From Paenibacillus sp. 1011MAR3C5 (GTDB taxonomy: Bacteria > Bacillota > Bacilli > Paenibacillales > Paenibacillaceae): a stretch of DNA of 64,000 nt. Below are positions 53,036-61,371 of this stretch, one piece after another. A program made the translations under genes and the position numbers. The DNA lies in assembly GCF_003591485.1 (NCBI RefSeq), contig NZ_QZCF01000008.1, positions 168,957-232,956 of the forward strand, read 5' to 3'. The notes under the pieces are model-generated. The model had not been told where the DNA came from and ran no database searches. It saw only the letters and a list, made by a program, of their open reading frames with translations. Each line of letters begins with the position of its first letter. Positions within the stretch are counted from its first letter, which is position 1.

Positions 53036-53677
53036 TCAATGAGGAATTACACCGCCGAAGGCGGACGTAACCTTGTACCAGAACCAGTCCAACGCCTGGT
53101 CAATTGTGCGGCTTTGTCCCGCAATATGTCCGGTCGAAGCCAATACCATGGAGCCGTCGATCACGGTCACGTTGCCGTCAACGGAGCCCTGCACTTCTAC
53201 CCGGCCATTCTCAACCGTCAGATTGCCCGTCACCTTCACGCCCTCTGGCACAATTACCGTATTGCCGTTAATGACGACATGCTGCAGATCTTCGCCCGAT
53301 ACGACCATCTTGGCGTCCTGATCCCAGGAGGAGAACAAGCTGCCCAGCATGACTAGCAAAAATACAGCCGCGGCGGTCAGGCCCGGATAACGGTACAGGA
53401 TGCGCATGAAACGATTGCGCTCGGTGCTCTTCGGCTTCGGCAACTGCGACATAATGCGATTCTTCAGATCAGCCGATGCGGCACTGTCCAGCTGCGAAGC
53501 CGGCTTGACCGATTCCCAGGCAGCGAATGCCGCTGCATCGGCCTTCTCCAACTGTTCGAGCCGCTCGCTGCAAGCGGAACACGACTTCAAATGCGTTTTT
53601 AATTTGGTTATTTCTTCACGTGGCAGCTCGCCGTCCAAGTAGTCATGGATTTTGACGATGGCGACTTTGCATTCCAT
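53036..53677 (-). CDS. rsiW: zinc-finger anti-sigma factor, RsiW type
   Basis: This 213-residue membrane anti-sigma factor has an N-terminal zf-HC2 domain with the H-x3-C-x2-C motif in THLKSCSACSERLEQL, a membrane segment at about 97-115 (YPGLTAAAVFLLVMLGSLF), and an extracytoplasmic tail with a run of short beta repeats (VVINGNTVIVPEGVKVTGNL, TVENGRVEVQGSVDGNV) resembling bactofilin or polymer-forming folds, which is longer than in B. subtilis RsiW. ATG at 53677 is preferred (AAAGGA nine bases away). It follows sigW by 185 bases and has its own SigW-type promoter between the genes. Regulated cleavage would release SigW on envelope stress. Confidence 0.88.
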   Translation of the reverse strand: MECKVAIVKIHDYLDGELPREEITKLKTHLKSCSACSERLEQLEKADAAAFAAWESVKPASQLDSAASADLKNRIMSQLPKPKSTERNRFMRILYRYPGLTAAAVFLLVMLGSLFSSWDQDAKMVVSGEDLQHVVINGNTVIVPEGVKVTGNLTVENGRVEVQGSVDGNVTVIDGSMVLASTGHIAGQSRTIDQALDWFWYKVTSAFGGVIPH

Positions 53678-53815
53678 AGCAGCCATTCCTTTCTTCTATT
53701 GCTCGATTATGCGAATGTCATCCCGCTTCGGTCGGGAAGTTTAATTACCTGCTTACGCCTAATGATTCTGCTTACCCCTGACTCTTCCCAAGCTAAGCAT
53801 GATCTCGTTATAGGA

Positions 53816-53841
53816 TACGTATCAGAAAGAGGGATGTTTCA
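53816..53841 (-). promoter_or_regulatory. SigW-type ECF promoter before the anti-sigma gene
   Basis: On the minus strand TGAAAC (53836-53841) and CGTA (53816-53819) are separated by exactly 16 bases, a perfect match to the B. subtilis SigW consensus. It lies between sigW and the anti-sigma gene. It could allow SigW to raise its inhibitor, a negative feedback loop. Confidence 0.7.
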
Positions 53842-53862
53842 AAAAAATAAAATGGCTTCAGC

Positions 53863-54429
53863 TTATAATCGATGCTCCAGCTTTTTGCGAAGAAATTCTC
53901 GGCCTCTATGGACACGGGTTTTGATCGTCGTAACCGGCATATCGAGTATATCGCCCACTTCCTGCAGCGACAGGTCCTGTATGTATCTCAGCATCATGAC
54001 GGATTTATACTTCGGCGGCAGCGACTCCATTGCCTGATGAATGATCCGCTGCGTATCGGACAAGATCAGCTCCGACTCCGGTGTCCGGTTATCGCTTGGA
54101 ATCATGGAGTAGCCATCCAAGCCGTCATACTCCTGCGATTCGGCATCCAGCGAATAGGTAGGCTTCCGCTTGCGAAGACGGTCAATACATAAATTCGTGG
54201 CGATCCGATAAATCCATGTCGAAAACTTGAGCGTCTCGTCAAACCGCTCCAGGTTTTTATAGACACGCAAAAAGGTATCCTGAACAACATCTTCCGCTTC
54301 TTGTCTGTTGTTCAACATACGGTAAGCCATATGATAGAGCTTGTCCTGATATAGGTCCACAAGCTCAGCGAACGCTTGCTGGTCGCCTTTCAGTGCGAGC
54401 CTCGCAAGCCTATTCTCCAACACGTTCAC
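53863..54429 (-). CDS. sigW: ECF RNA polymerase sigma factor SigW
   Basis: This 188-residue sigma factor has region 2 in YDLYQDKLYHMAYRMLNNRQ-like sequence with EDVVQDTFLRVYKNLERFDE and FSTWIYRIATNLCIDRLRKR, and region 4 in LPPKYKSVMMLRYIQDLSLQ then DMPVTTIKTRVHRGREFLRK. The start is GTG at 54429, 10 bases after GGAGG; the nearer ATG is out of frame and stops at once. The gene order sigW, anti-sigma, cdaA, cdaR, glmM matches B. subtilis. Its closest relative by pattern is SigW, which answers to wall-active agents. No perfect TGAAAC-N16-CGTA site was found upstream. Confidence 0.92.
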   Translation of the reverse strand: MNVLENRLARLALKGDQQAFAELVDLYQDKLYHMAYRMLNNRQEAEDVVQDTFLRVYKNLERFDETLKFSTWIYRIATNLCIDRLRKRKPTYSLDAESQEYDGLDGYSMIPSDNRTPESELILSDTQRIIHQAMESLPPKYKSVMMLRYIQDLSLQEVGDILDMPVTTIKTRVHRGREFLRKKLEHRL

Positions 54430-54721
54430 CTTGTCATTTCCTCCAAACGTTACGATCGCCCATCCCGACCGCCATATAGCGCGGGCGCCTGGAACGATAC
54501 CTCTACCACCTATGCATCATCTATTCCAATCGGTAACCACTTACAAGGTACATGCAACAAGAAACCTTCTAGAAAAATGGTAATCGACATGAACCCAAAA
54601 TGCAAGACCAATACGTAAGCGATTAGTCTCATTAGACGGGATTATCGCATTTGACAAGGGAACGCAATCATCTTCCTATTATCGGAATGGGAATATCTAA
54701 CTATACAGGAAGCCGATCAAG
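54430..54721. other. region upstream of sigW, no gene
   Basis: This stretch holds the sigW leader and ends at the HtrA terminator. No TGAAAC-type promoter oriented to sigW was seen, and no coding frame with a ribosome site. Confidence 0.4.
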
Positions 54722-54770
54722 AAAAAAAGAGGCCACTCATCAGCCAACAGCTGATGCAGCGTCCTCTTAT
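54722..54770 (-). terminator. terminator of the HtrA-like gene
   Basis: AAGAGGACGCTGCATCAGC pairs in part with GCTGATGAGTGGCCTCTT and is followed by seven T residues on the minus strand, directly after the stop codon. Confidence 0.8.
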
Positions 54771-54776
54771 CATCAC

Positions 54777-55829
54777 CTACAGAGTGTTCGTCTTCAGCTT
54801 CTCCAGCACATCCGTAATCGTCGTCGTTGGAATGGCAAAGCCGATGCCCTGCGCCTGCGCGTTCACCGCTGTGTTCATGCCGATCACCTCGCCCTTTGCA
54901 TTCAGCAGCGGGCCGCCGGAGTTGCCCGGATTAATCGAAGCGTCCGTCTGAAGCAAATGTTCATACGTATGCTCTCCTTGCTCGTCCTGAATTGTGATCG
55001 GACGCTCCTTTGCGCTTAGCACACCCATCGTCAGCGTATGGTCAAATCCGTATGGATTGCCGATTGCCAGCACCCAGTCACCGATCCGCGTCTCATTGGA
55101 GTCACCCAGCTTCAAGGCCGGGAACGATCCGCCGCTCGGATGCACAACCTTCAGTACCGCCAAGTCCAGATCATAGCTGGACCCCAGCACTTCGGCCGTC
55201 AACGGCTCGTCGTAGCCCTGCACCTGAACCTTCACTTCCGATGCGCCGGAGACGACATGCTCATTGGTTAAGATCAGCCCTTCCTTGTCGAAGAAGAAGC
55301 CCGTTCCCGATCCATTCAGCACTTGCGAGCCTTGCTCATTCTGAGGGGGCGTCGTGCTGCCATTCCTGTCCTGTGAGCCTTGTCCGCCGAAAAATTGCTC
55401 CAGCCACGGCTCCATATTCATGCCGCCCTGCTGTTGCTTATTCATGCCGTAATTCTCAATCTTTACGACGGCAGGGCTTGCCTGCTCATAGATCGCTGCC
55501 ATATCGTCCTTTGTATTGACGGACGCGGTGGTGAGTCCCGCATCTTGTCCATTCCCGCCGTTCGCTTGTACGCCAGTTGCCCCCGGTTCTCCTAATAAAC
55601 CGCCCGTGAACAGGTTGTTCCGGTCTGCGGTATACGTGAAGCCGCCGATCACAAGTGCGCCCGTCAGAAACGCTGCGAATAGCGGGAGCGCCGCATTCTT
55701 CTTTTTCCGGCTAGACCGGCCTTGATTCACTTCCCTATAATAAGCTTCGAATTGAGGAGCAGCCAATTGCCTTCCCGCATCTGCATCATTATCGCTTGCC
55801 CGCTTGTTGTAGTGGTTCTCTTCGTTCAT
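54777..55829 (-). CDS. HtrA-like serine protease without PDZ domain
   Basis: This 350-residue membrane-anchored protease has a cytoplasmic tail, a membrane segment at about 45-65 (LPLFAAFLTGALVIGGFTYT), a flexible Gly/Gln linker, and a trypsin-like domain with the catalytic His in ILTNEHVVSG, Asp in SSYDLDLAVLKV and Ser in SINPGNSGGPLL. The protein ends at VLEKLKTNTL, just where HtrA/DegP proteins normally continue into PDZ, and a terminator follows. So PDZ loss is genuine and not a recent break. ATG at 55829 is preferred over 55838 by spacing from GGGAGG. It is probably an envelope quality-control protease. Confidence 0.9.
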   Translation of the reverse strand: MNEENHYNKRASDNDADAGRQLAAPQFEAYYREVNQGRSSRKKKNAALPLFAAFLTGALVIGGFTYTADRNNLFTGGLLGEPGATGVQANGGNGQDAGLTTASVNTKDDMAAIYEQASPAVVKIENYGMNKQQQGGMNMEPWLEQFFGGQGSQDRNGSTTPPQNEQGSQVLNGSGTGFFFDKEGLILTNEHVVSGASEVKVQVQGYDEPLTAEVLGSSYDLDLAVLKVVHPSGGSFPALKLGDSNETRIGDWVLAIGNPYGFDHTLTMGVLSAKERPITIQDEQGEHTYEHLLQTDASINPGNSGGPLLNAKGEVIGMNTAVNAQAQGIGFAIPTTTITDVLEKLKTNTL

Positions 55830-55937
55830 ATCCGTCATCCTCCCTCATGAACTGGTGAGCTTCATAGGTCTATCATGAGGGTTGCACCTTAAATCAATCT
55901 TAAGAGGGACTAAAAGCTACATAAATATGAGCGTGTA

Positions 55938-55982
55938 TTAAAAAAACCGCCTCCCCGGTGTCAGAAACCGGGAGAGACGGTA
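55938..55982 (-). terminator. terminator of ppc
   Basis: CCGTCTCTCCCGGTT and ACCGGGGAGGCGG pair on the minus strand and are followed by a run of seven T residues, 20 bases after the ppc stop codon. Confidence 0.85.
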
Positions 55983-56002
55983 TGGAACTTGCTATATAAG
56001 CA

Positions 56003-58807
56003 TTAGCCCGTATTGCGAAGGCCGGCTGCAATGCCATTGATGGTAAGCAGCACTTCACGCAGCAGCTCTTGATCGTCTTGATCGTTGGCACGCAGGTCGC
56101 GAAGCTCCGTCAGCAGCTGCACTTGCATGTAGCTAAGCGGATCGACATACGGATTGCGAAGACGGATCGACTCTTGGATAACCGGAACGTTATCCAGAAT
56201 CTCGTCTTGACCTGTAATGCTTAGAATCAGGTTGGAGGTCAGCTCATACTCGGCCTCGATTTGCGAGAAGATGCGATCACGGATGCTTTGCTCCTTGATC
56301 ATATTTGCATATTCCTTTGCGATGACCAGGTCAGCCTTCGCCAGCGCCATCTGCAAGTTATCGATAAGCGAGCGGAAAAACGGGAATTGCTCGTACATCG
56401 TCTTCAGTGTAGCCAGCTTCTCTGCATCGTCGCCAACGTATTGCTGGAGCGCCGTACCGGCTGCATACCATGCCGGCAACAAATAACGGCTTTGCGTCCA
56501 TGCGAATACCCATGGAATCGCACGCAGATCCTCGAACCGGTCGCTGTTCTTCCGCTTGGAAGGACGCGAGCCAATGTTCAACTCGCCAACCTCAGGCAAT
56601 GGCGTAGACTCCTTGAAGAATGTCAGGAAGTCCGGATCGCGGAAGATCAGATCCTGATACTTCTTCAGCGCCGTCTCCGAGATCGAACGGGAGATTGCGT
56701 CCCACTCGGCTTCGGCGGCAGGCTCCTGCTGCGGATACTTCGCTAGTCTAGCGGAAGTGATCAACGCCCAAGTCGCTTGCTCCAGGCTTCGGTACGCGAT
56801 TCCTTGCATCGAATAACGGGAGGACAATACCTCGCCCTGCTCCGTAATCTTGATGCCACCGCCAACCGTATGAGGCGGTTGCGCCAGAATACTGCGGTTC
56901 AGCGGCATGCCGCCGCGTCCAAGAGCGCCGCCGCGTCCATGGAAGAACTTCAGCTTCACGTCGTACTCTTTGCCGGCAGCGGTAATTTCCTTAAGCGCTA
57001 CGCGCAGCTCCCAGTTCGCCGTCACTACGCCGCCGTCCTTGTTGCTGTCGGAGTAGCCCAGCATGATCTCATGCAGGTTGCCTCTTGCTTCGACCGCCTT
57101 GCGGTAGACCGGAATCTCGAACAGCTCCTTCATGATGCCAGGAGCGGCATGCAGATCGTCGATCGTCTCGAAGAGCGGCACAGATTGCAGTGTGCAGCGG
57201 ATCGTACCGTCGGCTTCCTTGCGGAACAAGCCAACTTCCTTCGCGAATACCATAACCTCCAGCATGTCGCTGGCAGCTTGCGTCATACTGATCAGATAAC
57301 TGCTAATGCAGTTCTCGCCGAACTCCTGCTGAGCCCGGTATACCGTCTGATACACGTCCAGACACTCGCGAGTGGATTCGGAGTAGTCCAGATGGCTCGA
57401 TGTCAGCGGTCGCGGATCGTTCAGCAATTGGTGAAGCAGCTTCGTCTTCTCCTCTTCCGAGAGAGAAGAGTAGTCCTCCACAATATGCATCTTCGCCAGA
57501 ATCTCCGTCATGGCGTTCTCATGTTCATTGCTATGCTGTCTAATATCCAGTGCCATCAGGTGGAAGCCGAATAGTTCTACTTGGCGAACCAGCTTCGCCA
57601 GATCCGTATCAGCTACATAGTCCGCATAATGATGACGCAAGCTGCGGTCGATCACAAGCAAGTCTTCGCGCAGTTCACTTGGATGGTTGTAGCGCATTGG
57701 AGTGCCCTTGAGCGACTCATCGCGCGTATTAGCCAGCTTCTCCAGCATGAAGGCGATCTTGATGCGGTACGGCTCGGTAGCCGTACGCCAAGGGTCGACA
57801 CACTTCAGCTCGACATGCTCTCGGTCGGATTGGATCGATTGCTGCAATTCATCCGAGATCGTCACCAGGTTCGTGCTGAAGCTCAGCAGTTCCATCAGGC
57901 CGTTCAGCTTCTCTTCGTACTTGCGGATCGCGAGCTGACGGTGCAGCTGCAGCGTCTCCCACGTTACCTTAGCCGTAACGGACGGATTGCCGTCACGGTC
58001 TCCGCCGATCCAAGAGCCGAAGCGAAGGAAGTCAGGCACATGCCAGCGATCCTCCGGATAATACTTGCTCAGGCAGCGCTCCAGCTCTTCGTATACGCTT
58101 GGAAGCACCTCGAAGAGCGTCTCGTCAAAGTAGTACAAGCCATTGCGCACTTCGTCAATAACGGTAGGCTTGCGGTCGCGGAGCTCGTCAGTCTGCCACA
58201 GGGTCAGAACCTCGTTAAGCAGCTTCTCCTTCAGCTTCTCGCGCTCGCGGAACGTCAGCGTTGGATTGTCCAATTGCATAACGTCCTCTGCAATGCGCTT
58301 ATGAATATCCAGCACCGCGCGTCGTGTCGCTTCCGTCGGATGCGCCGTCATAACCAGCTCCAGAGAGATGCCGCTCAGAATGTCACTCACATCTTCTACG
58401 CCAATCTGGCGCTCCTTCAGATCCTGAATCGCGCTCTCGATGGAGCCGCGCTGCACACTCTCACCCGCAGATACTTCATAGTCACGCTTTCTTCTAATAC
58501 GATGGTTCTGTTCGGCAATGTTAACCAGTTGGAAGTAAATCGCGAAAGCGCGAATGACCTGATGCCGAATTTCCGGACTTAGGGAAGATACCGTGGACTT
58601 GAATTGCTCGAACAGCTCCGGCACAAATTCTGCACGAAGCGCTTTGCTTTGTTCCCGAATTTGCTCAACGATCTCAAGCAGTTCACGTCCGCCTTGATGA
58701 ACGAGAACCTCGCCGAGAATGTTGCCCAGGAAACGTACATCTCGTCTGAGCAAATTGTTCGTTTGTGTTCGACTAGCCGCTGTTGATGATACAGATTGTT
58801 CCGACAT
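56003..58807 (-). CDS. ppc: phosphoenolpyruvate carboxylase
   Basis: This 934-residue cytoplasmic enzyme converts PEP and bicarbonate to oxaloacetate. Signatures are VMTAHPTEATRRAVLDIHKR with the catalytic His, MLGYSDSNKDGGVVTANWEL, FFHGRGGALGRGGMPLNRSI and the C-terminal NGIAAGLRNTG ending, diagnostic for the family. ATG at 58807 follows AGGAGG by six bases; the longer frame begins within the leader. It stands alone between HtrA and a tRNA cluster. Many Firmicutes use pyruvate carboxylase instead, so a full-length ppc is informative. Confidence 0.97.
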   Translation of the reverse strand: MSEQSVSSTAASRTQTNNLLRRDVRFLGNILGEVLVHQGGRELLEIVEQIREQSKALRAEFVPELFEQFKSTVSSLSPEIRHQVIRAFAIYFQLVNIAEQNHRIRRKRDYEVSAGESVQRGSIESAIQDLKERQIGVEDVSDILSGISLELVMTAHPTEATRRAVLDIHKRIAEDVMQLDNPTLTFREREKLKEKLLNEVLTLWQTDELRDRKPTVIDEVRNGLYYFDETLFEVLPSVYEELERCLSKYYPEDRWHVPDFLRFGSWIGGDRDGNPSVTAKVTWETLQLHRQLAIRKYEEKLNGLMELLSFSTNLVTISDELQQSIQSDREHVELKCVDPWRTATEPYRIKIAFMLEKLANTRDESLKGTPMRYNHPSELREDLLVIDRSLRHHYADYVADTDLAKLVRQVELFGFHLMALDIRQHSNEHENAMTEILAKMHIVEDYSSLSEEEKTKLLHQLLNDPRPLTSSHLDYSESTRECLDVYQTVYRAQQEFGENCISSYLISMTQAASDMLEVMVFAKEVGLFRKEADGTIRCTLQSVPLFETIDDLHAAPGIMKELFEIPVYRKAVEARGNLHEIMLGYSDSNKDGGVVTANWELRVALKEITAAGKEYDVKLKFFHGRGGALGRGGMPLNRSILAQPPHTVGGGIKITEQGEVLSSRYSMQGIAYRSLEQATWALITSARLAKYPQQEPAAEAEWDAISRSISETALKKYQDLIFRDPDFLTFFKESTPLPEVGELNIGSRPSKRKNSDRFEDLRAIPWVFAWTQSRYLLPAWYAAGTALQQYVGDDAEKLATLKTMYEQFPFFRSLIDNLQMALAKADLVIAKEYANMIKEQSIRDRIFSQIEAEYELTSNLILSITGQDEILDNVPVIQESIRLRNPYVDPLSYMQVQLLTELRDLRANDQDDQELLREVLLTINGIAAGLRNTG

Positions 58808-59030
58808 ACCGTTCCTCCTACAAATCTGTGCAGCAAACCCACTTTGAAAGCATCCGCTCAATCCATACGCACATGCCTATTTCAACTCTTCGTAAGGTTA
58901 CTCTCACTTTATTGGCGTAATCACTTCTACTATCATACTACAAAACGACACGCCGTTGAAGTCCCGCAGCGTAATCTGTCGCCTTATTCTGACGACTTTC
59001 ATGATTTACCACAGAAAAGCGCTATAGTAT

Positions 59031-59062
59031 AAAAAAATCCCCCTGCATCGCAGAGGGAGTCG
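59031..59062 (-). terminator. terminator of the four-tRNA cluster
   Basis: CTCCCTCTGC and GCAGGGGGA pair on the minus strand and are followed by seven T residues, directly after the tRNA-Gly(TCC) gene. Confidence 0.85.
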
Positions 59063-59073
59063 GTTGTGATTAC

Positions 59074-59147
59074 TGGAGCGGGTGATGGGAATCGAACCCA
59101 CGCTATTAGCTTGGAAGGCTAAAGTTCTACCATTGAACTACACCCGC
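59074..59147 (-). tRNA. tRNA-Gly (anticodon TCC)
   Basis: Acceptor GCGGGTG pairs with CACCCGC, the anticodon loop reads CTTCCAA, and CCA is encoded. Last gene of the four-tRNA cluster. Confidence 0.97.
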
Positions 59148-59159
59148 AAATAAGAATGA

Positions 59160-59236
59160 TGGTCGGGACGACACGATTTGAACATGCGACCCCCTGGTCC
59201 CAAACCAGGTGCTCTACCAAGCTGAGCTACGTCCCG
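59160..59236 (-). tRNA. tRNA-Pro (anticodon TGG)
   Basis: Acceptor CGGGACG pairs with CGTCCCG, the anticodon loop contains TTTGGGA, and CCA is encoded. Third gene of the cluster. Confidence 0.97.
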
Positions 59237-59263
59237 AAGTATTGATTCATTCTAAAGTAAGGA

Positions 59264-59340
59264 TGGCGCGGCCTAAGAGATTCGAACTCCTGACCTTTTG
59301 ATTCGTAGTCAAACGCTCTATCCAGCTGAGCTAAGGCCGC
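59264..59340 (-). tRNA. tRNA-Arg (anticodon ACG)
   Basis: Acceptor GCGGCCT pairs with AGGCCGC, the anticodon loop reads CTACGAA, and CCA is encoded. Second gene of the cluster. ACG is normally edited to ICG. Confidence 0.97.
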
Positions 59341-59349
59341 AAAAACTTA

Positions 59350-59424
59350 TGGAGCGGAAGACGGGAATCGAACCCGCGACCCTCGCCTTGGCAAGGCGAT
59401 GCTCTACCGCTGAGCCACTTCCGC
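59350..59424 (-). tRNA. tRNA-Gly (anticodon GCC)
   Basis: Acceptor GCGGAAG pairs with CTTCCGC, the anticodon loop reads TTGCCAA, and CCA is encoded. First gene of the four-tRNA cluster. Confidence 0.97.
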
Positions 59425-59475
59425 ACATTGTTTATATCGTCGCTTTCATCAATTACCGTCGCGGCGACAAGTAAT

Positions 59476-59504
59476 AATATATCATCTTCCGGAGTGAAAT
59501 GCAA
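59476..59504 (-). promoter_or_regulatory. sigma-A promoter of the four-tRNA cluster
   Basis: TTGCAT (59499-59504) and TATATT (59476-59481) on the minus strand are separated by 17 bases. The cluster Gly-Arg-Pro-Gly begins about 50 bases downstream. Confidence 0.75.
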
Positions 59505-59510
59505 CTCCTT

Positions 59511-59572
59511 TTTCAAAAAAAAGTTGTTCTTTAGAACAAAGCCGCATCCCCCTTGAGAAATGCGGCTTTATC
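59511..59572 (-). terminator. terminator of the siderophore ATPase gene
   Basis: AAAGCCGCAT with ATGCGGCTTT, then a second hairpin GTTCTAAAGAAC, followed by eight T residues on the minus strand, 53 bases after the stop codon. Confidence 0.8.
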
Positions 59573-59624
59573 ATCCCATAATACCTACTGATATGCAGAC
59601 TGCCGTCCCGATATCAGATTAGCC

Positions 59625-60482
59625 TTAAGCGCCTGCAGCCGTAAGCTCTTCTCGTTGTTCACGGCTCTCTTGCTTCATGACACGCTCAGCCACCGGCGGT
59701 GCAGCCAGGGCGAACGGAAGACATAGCGGAAGTCCTGTGCGCGGGTCCGGTACAATATCTGCCTCGATATTGAATACCTCGCGCATAATTTCAGGCGTAA
59801 TAACCTCCACAGGAGATCCCTCGCCTTTTACTACCCCGGACTTAATCGCGATCATATGATGGGCATAACGGGCCGCATGGTTCAAATCATGGACAACCAT
59901 CACGATTGTCCGATTGTTCATCTCGTTAAGCTTCTGGAGCAAATGCAGAACCTCGAGCTGATGCGCCATATCGAGGAATGTCGTAGGCTCATCCAGGAAC
60001 AGAATATCGGTCTCCTGCGCCAGAGCCATCGCTATCCATGCACGCTGGCGCTGACCGCCGGACAACTGGTCAACCGGACGATCTGCAAAGTCAGCCATTC
60101 CGGTAGCTTCAACCGCCCACTTCACGATTGCGCGGTCTTCTTTGCTTAGCGAGCCAAAGCCCTTCTGGTACGGAAAACGTCCGTAAGCTACCAGCTCAGA
60201 CACCGTCAGGCCGTCTGGAGCCGTAGGATTCTGAGGCAAGATGGCCAGCTGCTTCGCCACTTCCTTCGTCGATTGCTTATGGATGGATTTGCCGTCCAAT
60301 AGCACGCTGCCCTTGGAAGGATTCATAATACGCGCCATTGTTTTAAGTATCGTTGATTTCCCCGAGCCGTTAGCGCCAACAAGCGCTGTAATTTTCCCTT
60401 GGGGAATGGAAATATTTAAATTCTGAACGATTTTACGTTCCTCATACGAAATATCAAGTCCTGATGTTGTTAACCGAATCAT
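59625..60482 (-). CDS. iron-siderophore ABC transporter ATP-binding protein (FecE/FhuC/YusV type)
   Basis: This 285-residue ATPase has Walker A GANGSGKSTILKTMARIMNP, the family loop AILPQNPTAPDGLTVSELVA with GRFPYQ, the signature LSGGQRQRAWIAMALAQETD and Walker B ILFLDEPTTFLDMAHQ. ATG at 60482 (AGGAG 10 bases away) is preferred to the GTG at 60491. No binding protein or permease is nearby, so it is an orphan ATPase, likely serving several siderophore permeases as YusV does in B. subtilis. Two Fur boxes lie upstream, so it is expressed under iron limitation. The Ala-rich tail (about 260-285) is variable. Confidence 0.93.
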   Translation of the reverse strand: MIRLTTSGLDISYEERKIVQNLNISIPQGKITALVGANGSGKSTILKTMARIMNPSKGSVLLDGKSIHKQSTKEVAKQLAILPQNPTAPDGLTVSELVAYGRFPYQKGFGSLSKEDRAIVKWAVEATGMADFADRPVDQLSGGQRQRAWIAMALAQETDILFLDEPTTFLDMAHQLEVLHLLQKLNEMNNRTIVMVVHDLNHAARYAHHMIAIKSGVVKGEGSPVEVITPEIMREVFNIEADIVPDPRTGLPLCLPFALAAPPVAERVMKQESREQREELTAAGA

Positions 60483-60531
60483 GCCATGCACGCTCCTTCC
60501 GCCATCACTGAGCTAACATGCACCAATACAG

Positions 60532-60571
60532 TGATAACGATTATCAATAATATTAATGATAATCGTTCTCA
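60532..60571 (-). promoter_or_regulatory. two Fur boxes upstream of the siderophore ATPase gene
   Basis: TGATAACGATTATCA (60532-60546) and TGATAATCGTTCTCA (60557-60571) match the Fur consensus TGATAATNATTATCA at 14 and 12 of 15 positions. They lie 50-90 bases before the gene start, a typical operator place. Confidence 0.8.
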
Positions 60572-60707
60572 GACCAATTGTCAATGGCATTCTTCATCCA
60601 CCCTTCATCCAAGAGGAAAAATATAGCGATCGAGTGAATAAGTAGATTCCTAGATTTGATCAGAGGTCATTGAATTTAGTACACTGTGAGCAAGGGAGTG
60701 GATAAAC

Positions 60708-61103
60708 ATGATGAACAAACGATATACGCTTGAGGAAGCCAATGCTCTGCTTCCAACCATCAAGCAAGAGCTTCGGCAGCTTCAACGCATGGCTGAGGAA
60801 CTGGAGGATCACTACACTGCCTACCGCAAGGTCAAAGCCATCTATCAGGAAGGTCAGGGCGATGCCTTGTTTGAATTGGAGAGCAGACTGGATTTCATGC
60901 AAGTAGAGCTGAACTTATATATGGAGAACTTTTCACGCAAGGGTGTGCTTCTCAAAATGATCCATCCCGGTCTGCTCGACTTTCCGGCTATTCTAGACGG
61001 CGAGGAGGTTCTGCTCTGCTGGCAGGAGGGTGAGCCGCATATTACGCATTACCACGGCTGGACGGAAGGATTTATGGGAAGAAAACCTCATCCGGAGGCG
61101 TGA
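60708..61103 (+). CDS. DUF2203 family protein
   Basis: This 131-residue protein has the family pattern KRYTLEEANALLPTIKQELR at the start and EEVLLCWQEGEPHITHYHGW near the end, with charged helices between them. The ribosome site GGGAGTGG precedes ATG at 60708 (or 60711). It is the only plus-strand gene between the two tRNA groups. It is cytoplasmic by composition; no function is established for the family. Confidence 0.88.
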   Translation: MMNKRYTLEEANALLPTIKQELRQLQRMAEELEDHYTAYRKVKAIYQEGQGDALFELESRLDFMQVELNLYMENFSRKGVLLKMIHPGLLDFPAILDGEEVLLCWQEGEPHITHYHGWTEGFMGRKPHPEA

Positions 61104-61123
61104 AACTCTCGCATAACAAACAA

Positions 61124-61148
61124 AAGACCCTTCTGCTCGAAGGGTCTT
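61124..61148. terminator. terminator copy A, between the DUF2203 gene and tRNA-Leu
   Basis: AGACCCTT and AAGGGTCT pair around CTGCTCG. It ends the tRNA-Leu copy at 61157-61239 on the minus strand (TTTTGTTT follows) and could also end the DUF2203 gene. It is the duplicate of 63033-63060. Confidence 0.75.
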
Positions 61149-61156
61149 CTCATGTA

Positions 61157-61239
61157 TGGTGCGCGTAGAGGGACTTGAACCCCCACGGTCGCCCGCTAGA
61201 TCCTAAGTCTAGTGCGTCTGCCAATTCCGCCATACGCGC
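61157..61239 (-). tRNA. tRNA-Leu (anticodon TAG), copy A
   Basis: Acceptor GCGCGTA pairs with TACGCGC, a long variable arm is present, the anticodon loop reads CTTAGGA, and CCA is encoded. It has its own promoter (61260-61288) and terminator, unlike copy B. Confidence 0.97.
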
Positions 61240-61259
61240 GTGGGTAACTCTAGAATTAG

Positions 61260-61288
61260 ATCATACACCATTTCCCGTCAGATTGCAA
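61260..61288 (-). promoter_or_regulatory. sigma-A promoter of tRNA-Leu copy A
   Basis: TTGCAA (61283-61288) and TATGAT (61260-61265) on the minus strand are 17 bases apart, with TG before the -10 element. The tRNA starts about 20 bases downstream. Confidence 0.8.
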
Positions 61289-61299
61289 CCCGTTTCGTT

Positions 61300-61335
61300 C
61301 AAAAAAGCCCGGCCTTCGTAGTGAAAGCCGGGCAT
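61300..61335 (-). terminator. terminator of the CNNM gene
   Basis: GCCCGGC and GCCGGGC pair on the minus strand around a 14-base loop, followed by six T residues, 37 bases after the stop codon. Confidence 0.85.
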
Positions 61336-61371
61336 GTCCGTTATTCGTTAGCATTCCTATGATTATCGATA

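Noticed and set aside
54584..54620. TGAACC...CGTA on the plus strand near sigW as an autoregulatory promoter
   Set aside because: It points away from sigW, has an imperfect -35 element and an 18-base spacer, and no gene follows it.
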